From an uncultured Desulfovibrio sp. (GTDB lineage Bacteria > Desulfobacterota > Desulfovibrionia > Desulfovibrionales > Desulfovibrionaceae): DNA of 64,000 bases. Below are positions 24,676 to 32,537 of this stretch, one piece after another. Position 1 is the stretch's first letter, and the number at the start of each line of letters is the position of its first letter. Location: NCBI RefSeq assembly GCF_910584445.1, contig NZ_CAJUBO010000007.1:43118-107117 (forward strand). Direction: 5' to 3'. Made by a program: the position numbers and the translations under genes. The notes below the pieces were generated by a model. The model searched no databases, was not told where the DNA came from, and saw only the letters and a program-made list of their open reading frames with translations.

Positions 24676-24787
24676 CTGCAATGTTCCAATAGGTTGTGCA
24701 CCCTCCTCCTATCCGTCAAAGCGGGAAGCGCCAAACAACAATGACCCGGGAGAGAAGAGGGGTGAACAACCTATTGAAACATTGCAG
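24676..24787. repeat. 112-bp inverted-repeat element (MITE-like)
   Basis: Arms of 28 bases, 24676-24703 and 24760-24787, are complementary at 25 positions (CTGCAATGTT, CAATAGGTTGT, CACCC). They enclose 56 bases without a gene. The element lies at the right edge of the AT-rich restriction-modification island and abuts the stop codon of the next gene. It looks like a miniature transposable element or the joined ends of a lost insertion sequence. Confidence 0.65.
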
Positions 24788-25552
24788 CTAGCGTTCCACG
24801 GCGAAAATATTGCGGTACAGAAGGCCAGTGTCCCGGACTTCCAGGATGACCTGGGCATTGACGAGGCTGTACTGCTCAGGCACGCGGGAGATCATGACCG
24901 CGCGCTTGAAGCGGCTGATGCGGAAATTGCCCACATCTTCCGGGTCAAAGATCAACTGGTGTTTCTGGCCGGATGCCGTGACCAGCGTGGCGGAAACCGT
25001 GCCCGCGAGCAGTTTCTGGCTCTCGGGATTCCGCAGGTCCAGGCCGATGCGCAGCGCATTGCCCCTGAGAGCGCGCGCCTGGACGTTGGTCACCTTGACG
25101 CGGCCCGTGTCCACGGCGGGAAACTCCTCATGCCCCGGCCCCTCGGCCAAGGGCGTGCCCGCATTGGGCGCGCCAGGGGAGGTCTCCGCCCCGGCCGCCC
25201 CGGCCGGCCCCCCCTCCGCGGCCGGGGCGTCGCCGCCGGCGCGCGCCAGACGGCGCAGCAGAAGTTCCCGCCCCGGAACGCCCTCCTCGCGCAGCAGCTC
25301 CTCGAAATTTTCCAGCCGCTCGGCCGTGGCCTGCGCTGTCTGGCAATCGGTCTCGAAGCGCTGCATGTTGACGCGCAGGGTGACGTTTTCGTCCCACAGC
25401 AGCCAGCACTGCCAGGCAAGCAGGGCGCAGAGCGCCGGCATGCTCGCAAAAAAGACGACGAGGGCGAAAAAACGGCTCCGCCGCAGACGAAAACTGCGGC
25501 GCGGGCCATTGTCGCGCATGAGGATGATGCTCAGTTGTTCCCGATATCGCAC
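24788..25552 (-). CDS. membrane-anchored protein, unknown function
   Basis: A 254-residue protein with a basic N-terminus, one membrane helix (about 28-50), a predicted coiled coil (about 55-95), an Ala/Pro/Gly-rich linker (about 105-145) and a beta-rich C-terminal domain (about 150-254). Topology suggests an inner-membrane protein with a periplasmic domain. It starts 3 bases beyond the end of the L,D-transpeptidase gene, so the two are co-transcribed and may share an envelope role. Confidence 0.65.
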   Translation of the reverse strand: MRYREQLSIILMRDNGPRRSFRLRRSRFFALVVFFASMPALCALLAWQCWLLWDENVTLRVNMQRFETDCQTAQATAERLENFEELLREEGVPGRELLLRRLARAGGDAPAAEGGPAGAAGAETSPGAPNAGTPLAEGPGHEEFPAVDTGRVKVTNVQARALRGNALRIGLDLRNPESQKLLAGTVSATLVTASGQKHQLIFDPEDVGNFRISRFKRAVMISRVPEQYSLVNAQVILEVRDTGLLYRNIFAVER

Positions 25553-25555
25553 GCG

Positions 25556-27769
25556 CTACCTCGCCGGAGCCTCGGGCACCCAGTCCTCGCGCTGGATGCG
25601 CCAGCCCGTGCCGTCATAGCGCAGCAGAAGGGTCTTGACGCCACGGTCGCTCCGGCCCGCGCTGTCCGCATACGCCTGGGTCATGTCCGCGCGGATGCCC
25701 CGCCTGTCCATGGCAAGCCGCAGGCCCGAAAGATTGACCAGCGTGGGACGCACTCGCTGCCAGAGGTCTTCCTTCTGGCGGCGGATGGCATTGTTGCCCG
25801 CGCGCCCGCTCTGGATGGCGTCCCGCGTGTAGCAGGCCATGTAGTCGTCCAGGCGGGCGCCTTCCCAGGCCCTGCGCCATGCTTCCACGGCGCGGCTCAC
25901 CTCGCCGCTGACCGTTTCAAGGTAGTCGGCGGCCAGCCCGAACTCGCCGGGCCTGAACTCGGAGCCAACGATGCGGAACTCGCCATCGGTGTCCTTGCGC
26001 CACCAGAGGGTACGCAGCCCCTGCACCGCGCCCTCGGGACCCACGACCATCTGCTCGCAGCGGCTCACGGCCACCGGCCAGTGGAACTCCAGCACCGGCG
26101 CCCGCTGCACCACCCGCAGCCAGGGCTGCCGGAACTCGCGCTCCAGAGCGCGCATGGCGCTGTCGTAGGAACGGCCGCGCGGCACACCGAGCGAAAGCGG
26201 CAGGCGATTGTATTCCCTGCGGTCATAAAAATCGGCAATATCCTGCGAGCGAGCGGCAAAGGCCGCGTTCCAGGCGCGCACATCGCGGGCAAGGGCGGCC
26301 CTGTCCCCGGCGCTGAAGTCAGCCGCTGTTTCCGCCACAGCGGCGGGGACTGGCGCCGCAGCCGGGACTTCCGCCGCCGGGGTGGCCTCGGGGGCGGTGT
26401 TCGCCGGCGTGGCCGGCATGGCTGGCCTTTCGGGGGCAGCTGCCCCGGCGGACCCGGACCCTTCCGCGGGAACCTCGGGAGCGGGAGCAGCGGGCGCGGG
26501 GTCCTCCGCAGCGGGCGCGTTCCGACGCGCGTCCATGCTCCTGCCGCTCCCCCAGGTGATCTCCGCCGGGGGCGCCGCGGGCGTTCTGCGGGGCACCAGC
26601 GGGTCGCTGATGGCAAGCAGCCGCTCCGCCACCGCCGCCACAGCGGCAATGGCCGGTCCCGCCTTGGGCGCCTGTTCGGCGCCCGCGGCTTCCGGGCGCG
26701 CCACAGCCGTCGCGGCCACGGCCGCCCGGTCCGGGGCTTCCGGCATGTCCAGCCGGGGCGGCACCGGCATTTCCGGGTCCGCGCCGCCGGCGTCCGAGGT
26801 CACGCCGCGCGGCGCCTCGGCCACCAGGCGTCCCTGCTGAAAGTCCGCGCGCATGCCCACATCGCGGGGGGTCCATTCCATACCCACGATGCGGAACCTG
26901 CCGTCGCCGCCGCGCTGCCAGTAAAGGCGGCGGATGCCCTCCGTGGACAGGTTGGAGGCCGTATAATACTGTTCCGACCAGGTGACCCAGTAGCCCGGCC
27001 CCTCCAGGGCATGGATCTCGCGATTGTAGATTTTGATGAAGCCAAGGATCTTGAAGAGCCGCTCCTTGTTGCGGCGGAAGGCGCCAAAATCCTCGGTGGC
27101 GCGGGAATAGGCCGGGGCATCGTAAAAATCGAACATGGCGGCCGAGCGCGAGGCCCAGGCCCGGCTCCAGTCACGCATGAGTCCCCGCAGACGCGCCGCC
27201 GTGCCATCGTCCGGGGCGGGCGGGCGCGCGGCGTCAAACTCTTCGGCAAGCACCACGGGCGTGCCCGGCGTGAGCAGGGGGCCGACTTCCGCGATGTCCT
27301 TGAGTCCGATGGCGACGCACCCGCGCGTGGGCACAAGGTCAAAGCCCTTGCTGTGGATCCAGATGCCGTGCCCGGTCTTGCCGCGCAGCCGGTCCACAGG
27401 GTTCGGATAGTTCAGGGTATAGGCGATGCCGCCATATTCCCGGAAGTCCAGACCGCCGGCGATCTTGTATTCCACAAAATACACGCCTTCGGGCGTCCGC
27501 AGGTCGTTGGTCTGCTGCTTGTCGCCTGCCAGCTGGCCCGTCACGCACGGGTAGGTATAGCGCAGCTTGAACGGGCTTTTCTTCTCAAAGTAATGAAATT
27601 CCTTGCGTTTCTTGTCCACGCCCACAAGCCGCGAGGGCAGTCCCTCGTTACGCAGGCTCGCCTGCCAGTTGTCCGCCCGCGCCAACGGCGGCGCAAGCAG
27701 CGGCAGCGCCAGCAGGGCGCATGCCAGCAGGATGCGCGCGAGCGGCCCTATGGCGCGTTCAGCGGGCAA
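25556..27769 (-). CDS. L,D-transpeptidase (YkuD) with NTF2-like repeats
   Basis: A 737-residue exported protein. The signal peptide spans about residues 1-32. The YkuD catalytic domain runs about 50-180, with HGIWIH at 134-139 and the nucleophile Cys151 in TRGCVAI. Downstream are three domains that look NTF2/Cif-like (roughly 195-310, 500-620 and 640-737), each with an [AV]xAWxxAxxxx..FY-type opening; a long Ala/Pro-rich linker separates the first from the second. The enzyme should form 3-3 peptidoglycan cross-links or attach proteins to peptidoglycan. Its start overlaps pyrE by 11 bases. Confidence 0.85.
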   Translation of the reverse strand: MPAERAIGPLARILLACALLALPLLAPPLARADNWQASLRNEGLPSRLVGVDKKRKEFHYFEKKSPFKLRYTYPCVTGQLAGDKQQTNDLRTPEGVYFVEYKIAGGLDFREYGGIAYTLNYPNPVDRLRGKTGHGIWIHSKGFDLVPTRGCVAIGLKDIAEVGPLLTPGTPVVLAEEFDAARPPAPDDGTAARLRGLMRDWSRAWASRSAAMFDFYDAPAYSRATEDFGAFRRNKERLFKILGFIKIYNREIHALEGPGYWVTWSEQYYTASNLSTEGIRRLYWQRGGDGRFRIVGMEWTPRDVGMRADFQQGRLVAEAPRGVTSDAGGADPEMPVPPRLDMPEAPDRAAVAATAVARPEAAGAEQAPKAGPAIAAVAAVAERLLAISDPLVPRRTPAAPPAEITWGSGRSMDARRNAPAAEDPAPAAPAPEVPAEGSGSAGAAAPERPAMPATPANTAPEATPAAEVPAAAPVPAAVAETAADFSAGDRAALARDVRAWNAAFAARSQDIADFYDRREYNRLPLSLGVPRGRSYDSAMRALEREFRQPWLRVVQRAPVLEFHWPVAVSRCEQMVVGPEGAVQGLRTLWWRKDTDGEFRIVGSEFRPGEFGLAADYLETVSGEVSRAVEAWRRAWEGARLDDYMACYTRDAIQSGRAGNNAIRRQKEDLWQRVRPTLVNLSGLRLAMDRRGIRADMTQAYADSAGRSDRGVKTLLLRYDGTGWRIQREDWVPEAPAR

Positions 27770-28316
27770 GTTCCACCAGCTCCTTGCGGGTGAAGAGCGC
27801 CAGCAGGTCGTAGCCCGCTTCCGCTATGGCCTCGCGGCCCCCCTCCTCCCGGTCGAGGATGGCGCAGACAGCCGCGATGTTCAATCCGGCGTCGCGCACA
27901 CGTTCACAGGCCTTGAGCAGCGAACCGCCGGTGGTGACCACATCCTCAAGCATGGCTACGGAGTCGCCCGGGGCGAAATTGCCAAGCCCTTCCACAAACT
28001 GGCCCGTGCCGTGGCCCTTGGCCTCCTTGCGGACCAGAAGCCCGTGCAGCGGGCGCCCGCGCTCCCAGGAAATGACCGTGGTGGCCGAAACGAGCGGATC
28101 GGCGCCAAGGGTCATGCCGCCCACGCCCCGGATGGCAAGGTCCGCCAGAAGGTCGTTGAACAGCGAGCCGATGAGCCACGAACCCTCGGCCGAAAGCGCG
28201 GTGACGCGGCAGTCGAAATAGTAGTCGCTCCTGCGGCCCGAGGCGAGGACGAAGTCGCCCTCGCGGTAGGATTTTTCCACCAGGATGCGGGCCAGGCGAC
28301 GCTTGCGCTCCAGCAT
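27759..28316 (-). CDS. pyrE: orotate phosphoribosyltransferase
   Basis: A 185-residue enzyme that makes orotidine 5'-phosphate from orotate and PRPP in pyrimidine synthesis. The PRPP-binding motif reads DSVAMLEDVVTTGGSLLKA, and the flexible-loop RKEAKGHGTGQ segment precedes it. Length is normal. It overlaps the transpeptidase start by 11 bases and follows purB by 10 bases, so purB-pyrE form a nucleotide-synthesis pair heading this operon. Confidence 0.95.
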   Translation of the reverse strand: MLERKRRLARILVEKSYREGDFVLASGRRSDYYFDCRVTALSAEGSWLIGSLFNDLLADLAIRGVGGMTLGADPLVSATTVISWERGRPLHGLLVRKEAKGHGTGQFVEGLGNFAPGDSVAMLEDVVTTGGSLLKACERVRDAGLNIAAVCAILDREEGGREAIAEAGYDLLALFTRKELVELAR

Positions 28317-28326
28317 GGGGCCTCCG

Positions 28327-29631
28327 CTAGTTTTCCGCGTCCGGGCCGAAGACGCGCGCGAAAATGGCGTCCTCGTGGCGCAGGTAGAAGGTAGGGTCGA
28401 ACAGCTCCGCCAGTTCCGCGCCCAGCCGCGCCGAGATGACCGGGTCGGCGGCCACCAGCTCCGGGAAGGGGCGGCGGCTGCGCCAGCTCTCCATAGCCAG
28501 GCGCTGGACGGACTCGTAGGCCTCCTGCCGGGGCATGCCCGAGGACACCAGCGCCGTGAGCACCCGCTGCGAAAAATACAGGCCGCACGAACGGTCCATA
28601 TTTTCCCGCATCCGCTCGGGATGCGTCACGAGGCCGCCGAGCAGGCGAGTGAGCCGCGCCAGCGCGTAGTCCGCGATGATGGTCGAATCGGGCATGATGA
28701 CGCGCTCCACCGAGGAATGGCTGATGTCGCGCTCGTGCCACAGGGCCTGATCCTCCAGGGACGCCAGGGCGTTGCCGCGCAACAGGCGCGCGAGGCCGCA
28801 CAGATTCTCGGCGGAAATGGGGTTCTTCTTGTGCGGCATGGCCGAGGAGCCTTTCTGGCCCTTGCCGAAGCCCTCTTCCGCCTCCAGCACTTCCGTGCGC
28901 TGGAGGTGGCGCAGCTCCACCGAAAGGCGCTCGATGCCCCCGCCCATGACGGCAAGGGCCGTGAAGAACTGGGCATAACGGTCGCGCTGGACGATCTGGG
29001 TGGAATGCGGGTCCACCCGCAGCCCCAGACGGTCCAGGGCCAGCTTTTCCAGTTCCGGCGTGACAAAGGCATAGGTCCCCACCGCGCCGGAGAGCTTGCC
29101 CACGCGCACATTCTCCAGCGCTTCGCGGACGCGGCGGCGGTGCCGGGAAAACTCGGCGTAAAAACCGGCCATCTTGAGGCCGAAACTCGTCGGCTCGGCG
29201 TGGATGCCATGGGTGCGCCCCATGCAGAGCACGCCCTTGTGCCGCCGGGCCAGATCCCCCAGCGTGTCGAGCAGGGCGTCCAGATCCGCCAGGATGAGCG
29301 CCCCGGCCTGCCCCAGCAGCAGGGCATTGGCCGTGTCAACGATGTCGGACGAGGTGCAGCCCAGATGGATGAACCGCGCCTCGGGACCCACCTTTTCCTC
29401 AAGGGAGGTGAGAAAGGCGATGACATCGTGGCGCGTGACTTCCTCGATGGCGAGGATGCGCTCCACGTCGATGTCCGCCTTCCGGCGGATGACGGCCACG
29501 GCTTCAGCCGGGACGCGGCCAAGCTCCGCCCAGGCGTCGCAGACGGCAAGCTCCACGGCCAGCCATGCCCGGTAGCGGTTTTCCAGAGTCCAGATACGGC
29601 CCATTTCCGGCCGGGTATAGCGTTCTATCAT
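28327..29631 (-). CDS. purB: adenylosuccinate lyase
   Basis: A 434-residue fumarase/aspartase-superfamily enzyme that cleaves adenylosuccinate and SAICAR, acting twice in purine synthesis. The signature GSSAMPHKKNPISAENLCGLARLLR and the GRTHGIHAEPTS segment with the catalytic His are clear, and FIHLGCTSSDIVDTA matches the N-terminal active-site part. It lies 18 bases downstream of the zinc-ribbon gene. Confidence 0.96.
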   Translation of the reverse strand: MIERYTRPEMGRIWTLENRYRAWLAVELAVCDAWAELGRVPAEAVAVIRRKADIDVERILAIEEVTRHDVIAFLTSLEEKVGPEARFIHLGCTSSDIVDTANALLLGQAGALILADLDALLDTLGDLARRHKGVLCMGRTHGIHAEPTSFGLKMAGFYAEFSRHRRRVREALENVRVGKLSGAVGTYAFVTPELEKLALDRLGLRVDPHSTQIVQRDRYAQFFTALAVMGGGIERLSVELRHLQRTEVLEAEEGFGKGQKGSSAMPHKKNPISAENLCGLARLLRGNALASLEDQALWHERDISHSSVERVIMPDSTIIADYALARLTRLLGGLVTHPERMRENMDRSCGLYFSQRVLTALVSSGMPRQEAYESVQRLAMESWRSRRPFPELVAADPVISARLGAELAELFDPTFYLRHEDAIFARVFGPDAEN

Positions 29632-29649
29632 GCCTTCCTCGTGGGTGGA

Positions 29650-30054
29650 TCAGGCCGTTGAGCCGGCACTGGCGGAAGCCGCGCCCGCTGCCGCGGGTTT
29701 CGCCGCCGGGGCCTCGGCGGTGGCGCCGGAGCTGGCCGGTTTCGCCGTTGTTGGGGCCGGGGCCGCCGGCTCCTTTGCCACCAGGGCCTTTTCGCCCTGG
29801 GTCGCGGGCGTGGTGGGCGTGCTCGCGGCCGGCACGGAAGCGCCGGAGCCGCCGTCCTCGGTGATGCCCTTGCGGTAGCCGTAATCGCTCACATACCAGC
29901 CCTCGCCCTTGAGCACAAAGGATGTCCGCGAGATGATCCGCGGCGAGGGCGTGCCGCAGTCGGGGCAGGGTTCCTCCCGGTGCGCTTCGGACGCCTTGAC
30001 CCATTCCTCAAAGACGCGCCCGCACTTGGGACATTGATATTCATAAATCGGCAT
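29650..30054 (-). CDS. FmdB-family zinc-ribbon protein
   Basis: A 134-residue protein starting MPIYEYQCPKCG. A zinc ribbon made of CPKC and CPDC pairs occupies residues 1-45, as in the FmdB family (named from a formamidase regulator); function remains unclear. A Pro/Ala-rich C-terminal tail (about 75-134) looks disordered. The start at 30054 is set by the conserved MPIYEY opening; the upstream frame is unrelated. It heads the purB-pyrE run. Confidence 0.85.
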   Translation of the reverse strand: MPIYEYQCPKCGRVFEEWVKASEAHREEPCPDCGTPSPRIISRTSFVLKGEGWYVSDYGYRKGITEDGGSGASVPAASTPTTPATQGEKALVAKEPAAPAPTTAKPASSGATAEAPAAKPAAAGAASASAGSTA

Positions 30055-30261
30055 GGCGAAGAAAATCGGCCCGACCAGCGGCCGGAAGCCGCCTCCGGTT
30101 GAGGTGACGCCGTCCCGCCGCGCATGGCGCCGGGATGCGGCCTGAAAAAAACGCACAGAACGCCGGGCACGCAAAAGCGCGCGCCGGCCGTCCTGATCTC
30201 GACCACTGACGCGAAACCGTCAGAACCGGCGGCGCGCCCACCGCCGGGAAAAAACCGGGCC

Positions 30262-30372
30262 TCAGGCCTTGAGTCCGCTGCGCGCTTCGCGGGCGCGGAG
30301 CTTCATGCGCTCGGCGCGACGTTTGCGGCGGCGATCCAGCTCTTTCTTGCGCTCGATTTTTTTGTGAGCCAT
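30262..30372 (-). CDS. 36-residue Arg/Lys-rich peptide
   Basis: Begins MAHKKIERKKELDRRRKRR and ends ARSGLKA; about half the residues are Arg or Lys. GGAGG lies 11 bases upstream of the ATG, a little far but clear. The coding sequence has the local codon style, and its stop is followed on the minus strand by a run of six T. The composition suggests RNA or ribosome binding. It is not ribosomal protein bS21 by sequence. I do not know a function. Confidence 0.7.
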   Translation of the reverse strand: MAHKKIERKKELDRRRKRRAERMKLRAREARSGLKA

Positions 30373-30543
30373 AGGTCTTTCGTCCTCCAGATGAAATTCC
30401 GGGCCTCGCCTCGCGGCAAGACCACAGCCGAAGTGCTCCTAAATAGGACATCCGCGCGGGAAAGTCCAGCCTGCGGCGGCGAAAAACCGCGGCACGGCGG
30501 GAAAAGGGCGATCGCCTCTTGCGGGGCGCCGCCCCGCACCCCG

Positions 30544-30607
30544 TTGGGGGCCACTGGCCCCCAAACCCCCGTTTGCGTTTCTCTCACTGCGTTGCAGTGA
30601 GAGAAAC
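30544..30607. repeat. two strong inverted repeats in the gap upstream of the small basic gene
   Basis: TTGGGGGCCA (30544-30553) pairs with TGGCCCCCAA (30555-30564). GTTTCTCTCACTGC (30577-30590) pairs perfectly over 14 bp with GCAGTGAGAGAAAC (30594-30607) around a 3-base loop. Apart from these and the family 2 repeat, 30373-30915 contains no supported gene. Confidence 0.6.
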
Positions 30608-30681
30608 GGATGCCAATGTGAATGCCCTGTGTATTTTCTCCTCTTCCCGAAACCGGAAGGCAGCGCACCCTTTCCGCAAGT

Positions 30682-30865
30682 CCGCCCGGAGCGGAGCGCA
30701 GGGCGGGGGCTGTCGCCGCCGAAATCCTAAAAAATACGAATTTTTCGGCGCTGGCAAGGAAGTGGGCGATTTTTGGAGGGAGTGTACTTAAGTACATGAC
30801 CGACAAAAATCGCCCAGTGACGCCGCCAGCGCTGAAAAGGCGGTTTTTGACGGATAACGGTGGCA
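30682..30865 (+). repeat. structured multi-hairpin element, family 2 copy 2
   Basis: Hairpin I: CCGCCC/GGGCGG at 30682-30687 and 30701-30706 with loop GGAGCGGAGCGCA. Linker AATCCTAAAAAATA. Hairpin II: outer arms 30742-30755/30825-30838, inner arms TGGGCGATTTTTG (30763-30775) and CAAAAATCGCCCA (30804-30816), cap GAGTGTACTTAAGTACATGACC. Tail GGTTTTTGACGGATAA at 30842-30857. The inner and hairpin I stems differ from copies 1 and 3 yet stay paired. Confidence 0.75.
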
Positions 30866-30915
30866 TCATGCGGAACAGTACGCCCGACATGCGCGACCAG
30901 TCTCTCGGCCCCTTT

Positions 30916-31764
30916 TCAACCGCGCCCGTTCCGGGCGGGAGCGGCGGCAGCGCCGTCAAAAAAGCCGCTCACGGTGCCGGTGGCGCGCAGGACGGCCGGG
31001 GCAAAGCCCTGCGCCGCAAGCAGTTCCTCCACCGCGCCTTCCAGACGCGCGGGCAGGCGCATGGCCTGAAACAGGGGTTCCGGCGTGAGCCGCAGCCGGA
31101 ATTCCCCGAAGCCGCCCTCCGGCCCATGGGCGTCCCTGTCGGTCTCGTCCAGCGCGGCCAGGGCCGCCTCGGCCCGCGCCAGCCGCGCCAAAAGCCGCGC
31201 CCGCGGCCGCATGCCGTAGGCCAGACGCGTCAGCAGGCAGGGCCGCGCCGCCTGGTCGGGATGCTCCAGACCGGTTGCCCGCGCCAACGCGCGGATGGCG
31301 TCCTTGCCCAGCCCGGCAAGGGCCAGCGGGGAACGCACCCCGGCCTCGGCCACGGCCCTCAGGCCCGGACGGAAGGCATGCAGGTCGTCGGCATTGCCGC
31401 CGTCGCAGAGGACGCGGTCCGCCTCTCCGGCGGCGTCCAGGGTCCGGCGCAGGGCGGCCAGCAGGGCGCACTTGCAGGCATAGCAGCGTTCGCGGCTGTT
31501 GGCCGCCACCTCCGGCAGGGCCAGCGGGTCATGGGTCACGGTCAGGAGGCGCAGCCCCCGTTCCCGCGCCCAGCGGCGCGCGGCTTCGCTTTCCGCGGGC
31601 GGCACATGCGGGCCGTCCGCGTGCAGGGCCAGCACGTCGCAGCCCGAGGCCAGCGCCATATGGCAGAGGAAGCGGCTGTCCAGGCCGCCGGACAGGGCCA
31701 CGGCCATGCGGGGAAGGCCGGCAAGCGCCTCCCCGAGCCGGGCCGCGTCCGCGCCGCCTACCAT
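30916..31764 (-). CDS. larE: LarE-like ATP-dependent sulfur transferase (PP-loop)
   Basis: A 282-residue PP-loop ATPase. SGGLDSRF is the ATP-pyrophosphatase loop; RCYACK and RPCLLTRL supply the three cysteines typical of cluster-type LarE; LCDGGNADD and YRPGL-like FRPGLRAV fit the family. LarE donates sulfur to build the nickel-pincer nucleotide of lactate racemase and related enzymes. The ATG at 31764 overlaps the hisF stop (ATGGTAG), so it is translated with the his genes. No larB or larC is nearby. Confidence 0.8.
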   Translation of the reverse strand: MVGGADAARLGEALAGLPRMAVALSGGLDSRFLCHMALASGCDVLALHADGPHVPPAESEAARRWARERGLRLLTVTHDPLALPEVAANSRERCYACKCALLAALRRTLDAAGEADRVLCDGGNADDLHAFRPGLRAVAEAGVRSPLALAGLGKDAIRALARATGLEHPDQAARPCLLTRLAYGMRPRARLLARLARAEAALAALDETDRDAHGPEGGFGEFRLRLTPEPLFQAMRLPARLEGAVEELLAAQGFAPAVLRATGTVSGFFDGAAAAPARNGRG

Positions 31765-32537
31765 GCGAGCCGCGTCCGCACGCCGCCGGCGGCAAGGCAT
31801 TCCTTGCAGGCGCGGATGCTGTACTGTCCGAAATGGACGATGGAGGCCACCAGGGCGGCAGAAGCCCCGCCGGTGGTGACCGCCTCCAGCAGGTGGCGCG
31901 GTTCGCCCGCGCCGCCCGAGGCAATGACGGGAATGTTCACGGCGTCGGCCACGGCGCGGGTCAGGCGCAGCTCATACCCGTCACGCGTGCCGTCGGCGTC
32001 GATGGAATTGACGCACAGCTCGCCCGCGCCCAGGGCCTCGCAGCGCCTGGCCCAGGCCAGGGCGTCCAGGCCGGTCCGCACGCGGCCGCCGTGGACGACG
32101 ATCTCATAGCCCGAGGGCACGGTTTCCGTGGGGGGCACGGCAAGCACATCCATCCCCACCACCACCGCCTGGGAGCCGAACGCGTCCGCCCCCCTGCTCA
32201 CCAGCTCCGGCTCGCGCACGGCGGCGGAATTGAGGGAGACCTTCTCGGCCCCGGCCAGCAGCACGGCGCGCATGTCGGCCACGCTGGCGACGCCGCCGCC
32301 CACGGAAAAGGGGATGAAGATCTCCCGGGCCACGCGTTCCACCACGTCCAGAAAGATGCCCCGGCGCTCCGCCGAGGCCGTGATGTCGTAAAAGACGATC
32401 TCGTCCGCTCCGTCCTCGTAATAGCGGCGCGCGCTTTCCACGGGGTCGCCGATGTCCTCGTTGCCCGCGAAGCGGACACCCTTGGTCAGGCGCCCGTCGC
32501 GCACGTCAAGACAGACAATGACGCGTTTCGAGAGCAT
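31758..32537 (-). CDS. hisF: imidazole glycerol phosphate synthase cyclase subunit
   Basis: A 259-residue TIM barrel joined with HisH to make imidazole-glycerol phosphate and AICAR in histidine synthesis. It begins KRVIVCLDVRDGRLTKGVRF and has FSVGGGVASV, EKVSLNSAAV, and the catalytic Asp region LCVNSIDADGTRDGY. The ATG at 32537 fits the family N-terminus; it overlaps hisH by 32 bases. Confidence 0.94.
   Translation of the reverse strand: MLSKRVIVCLDVRDGRLTKGVRFAGNEDIGDPVESARRYYEDGADEIVFYDITASAERRGIFLDVVERVAREIFIPFSVGGGVASVADMRAVLLAGAEKVSLNSAAVREPELVSRGADAFGSQAVVVGMDVLAVPPTETVPSGYEIVVHGGRVRTGLDALAWARRCEALGAGELCVNSIDADGTRDGYELRLTRAVADAVNIPVIASGGAGEPRHLLEAVTTGGASAALVASIVHFGQYSIRACKECLAAGGVRTRLAW

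Noticed and set aside
24587..27793. Plus-strand open frame of 1068 codons
   Set aside because: Antisense to the membrane protein and L,D-transpeptidase genes; it has no domain and starts inside the methyltransferase promoter region.
30262..30372. Small basic gene as ribosomal protein bS21
   Set aside because: It is half the length of bS21 and lacks its typical N-terminal sequence. Only the basic composition is similar.
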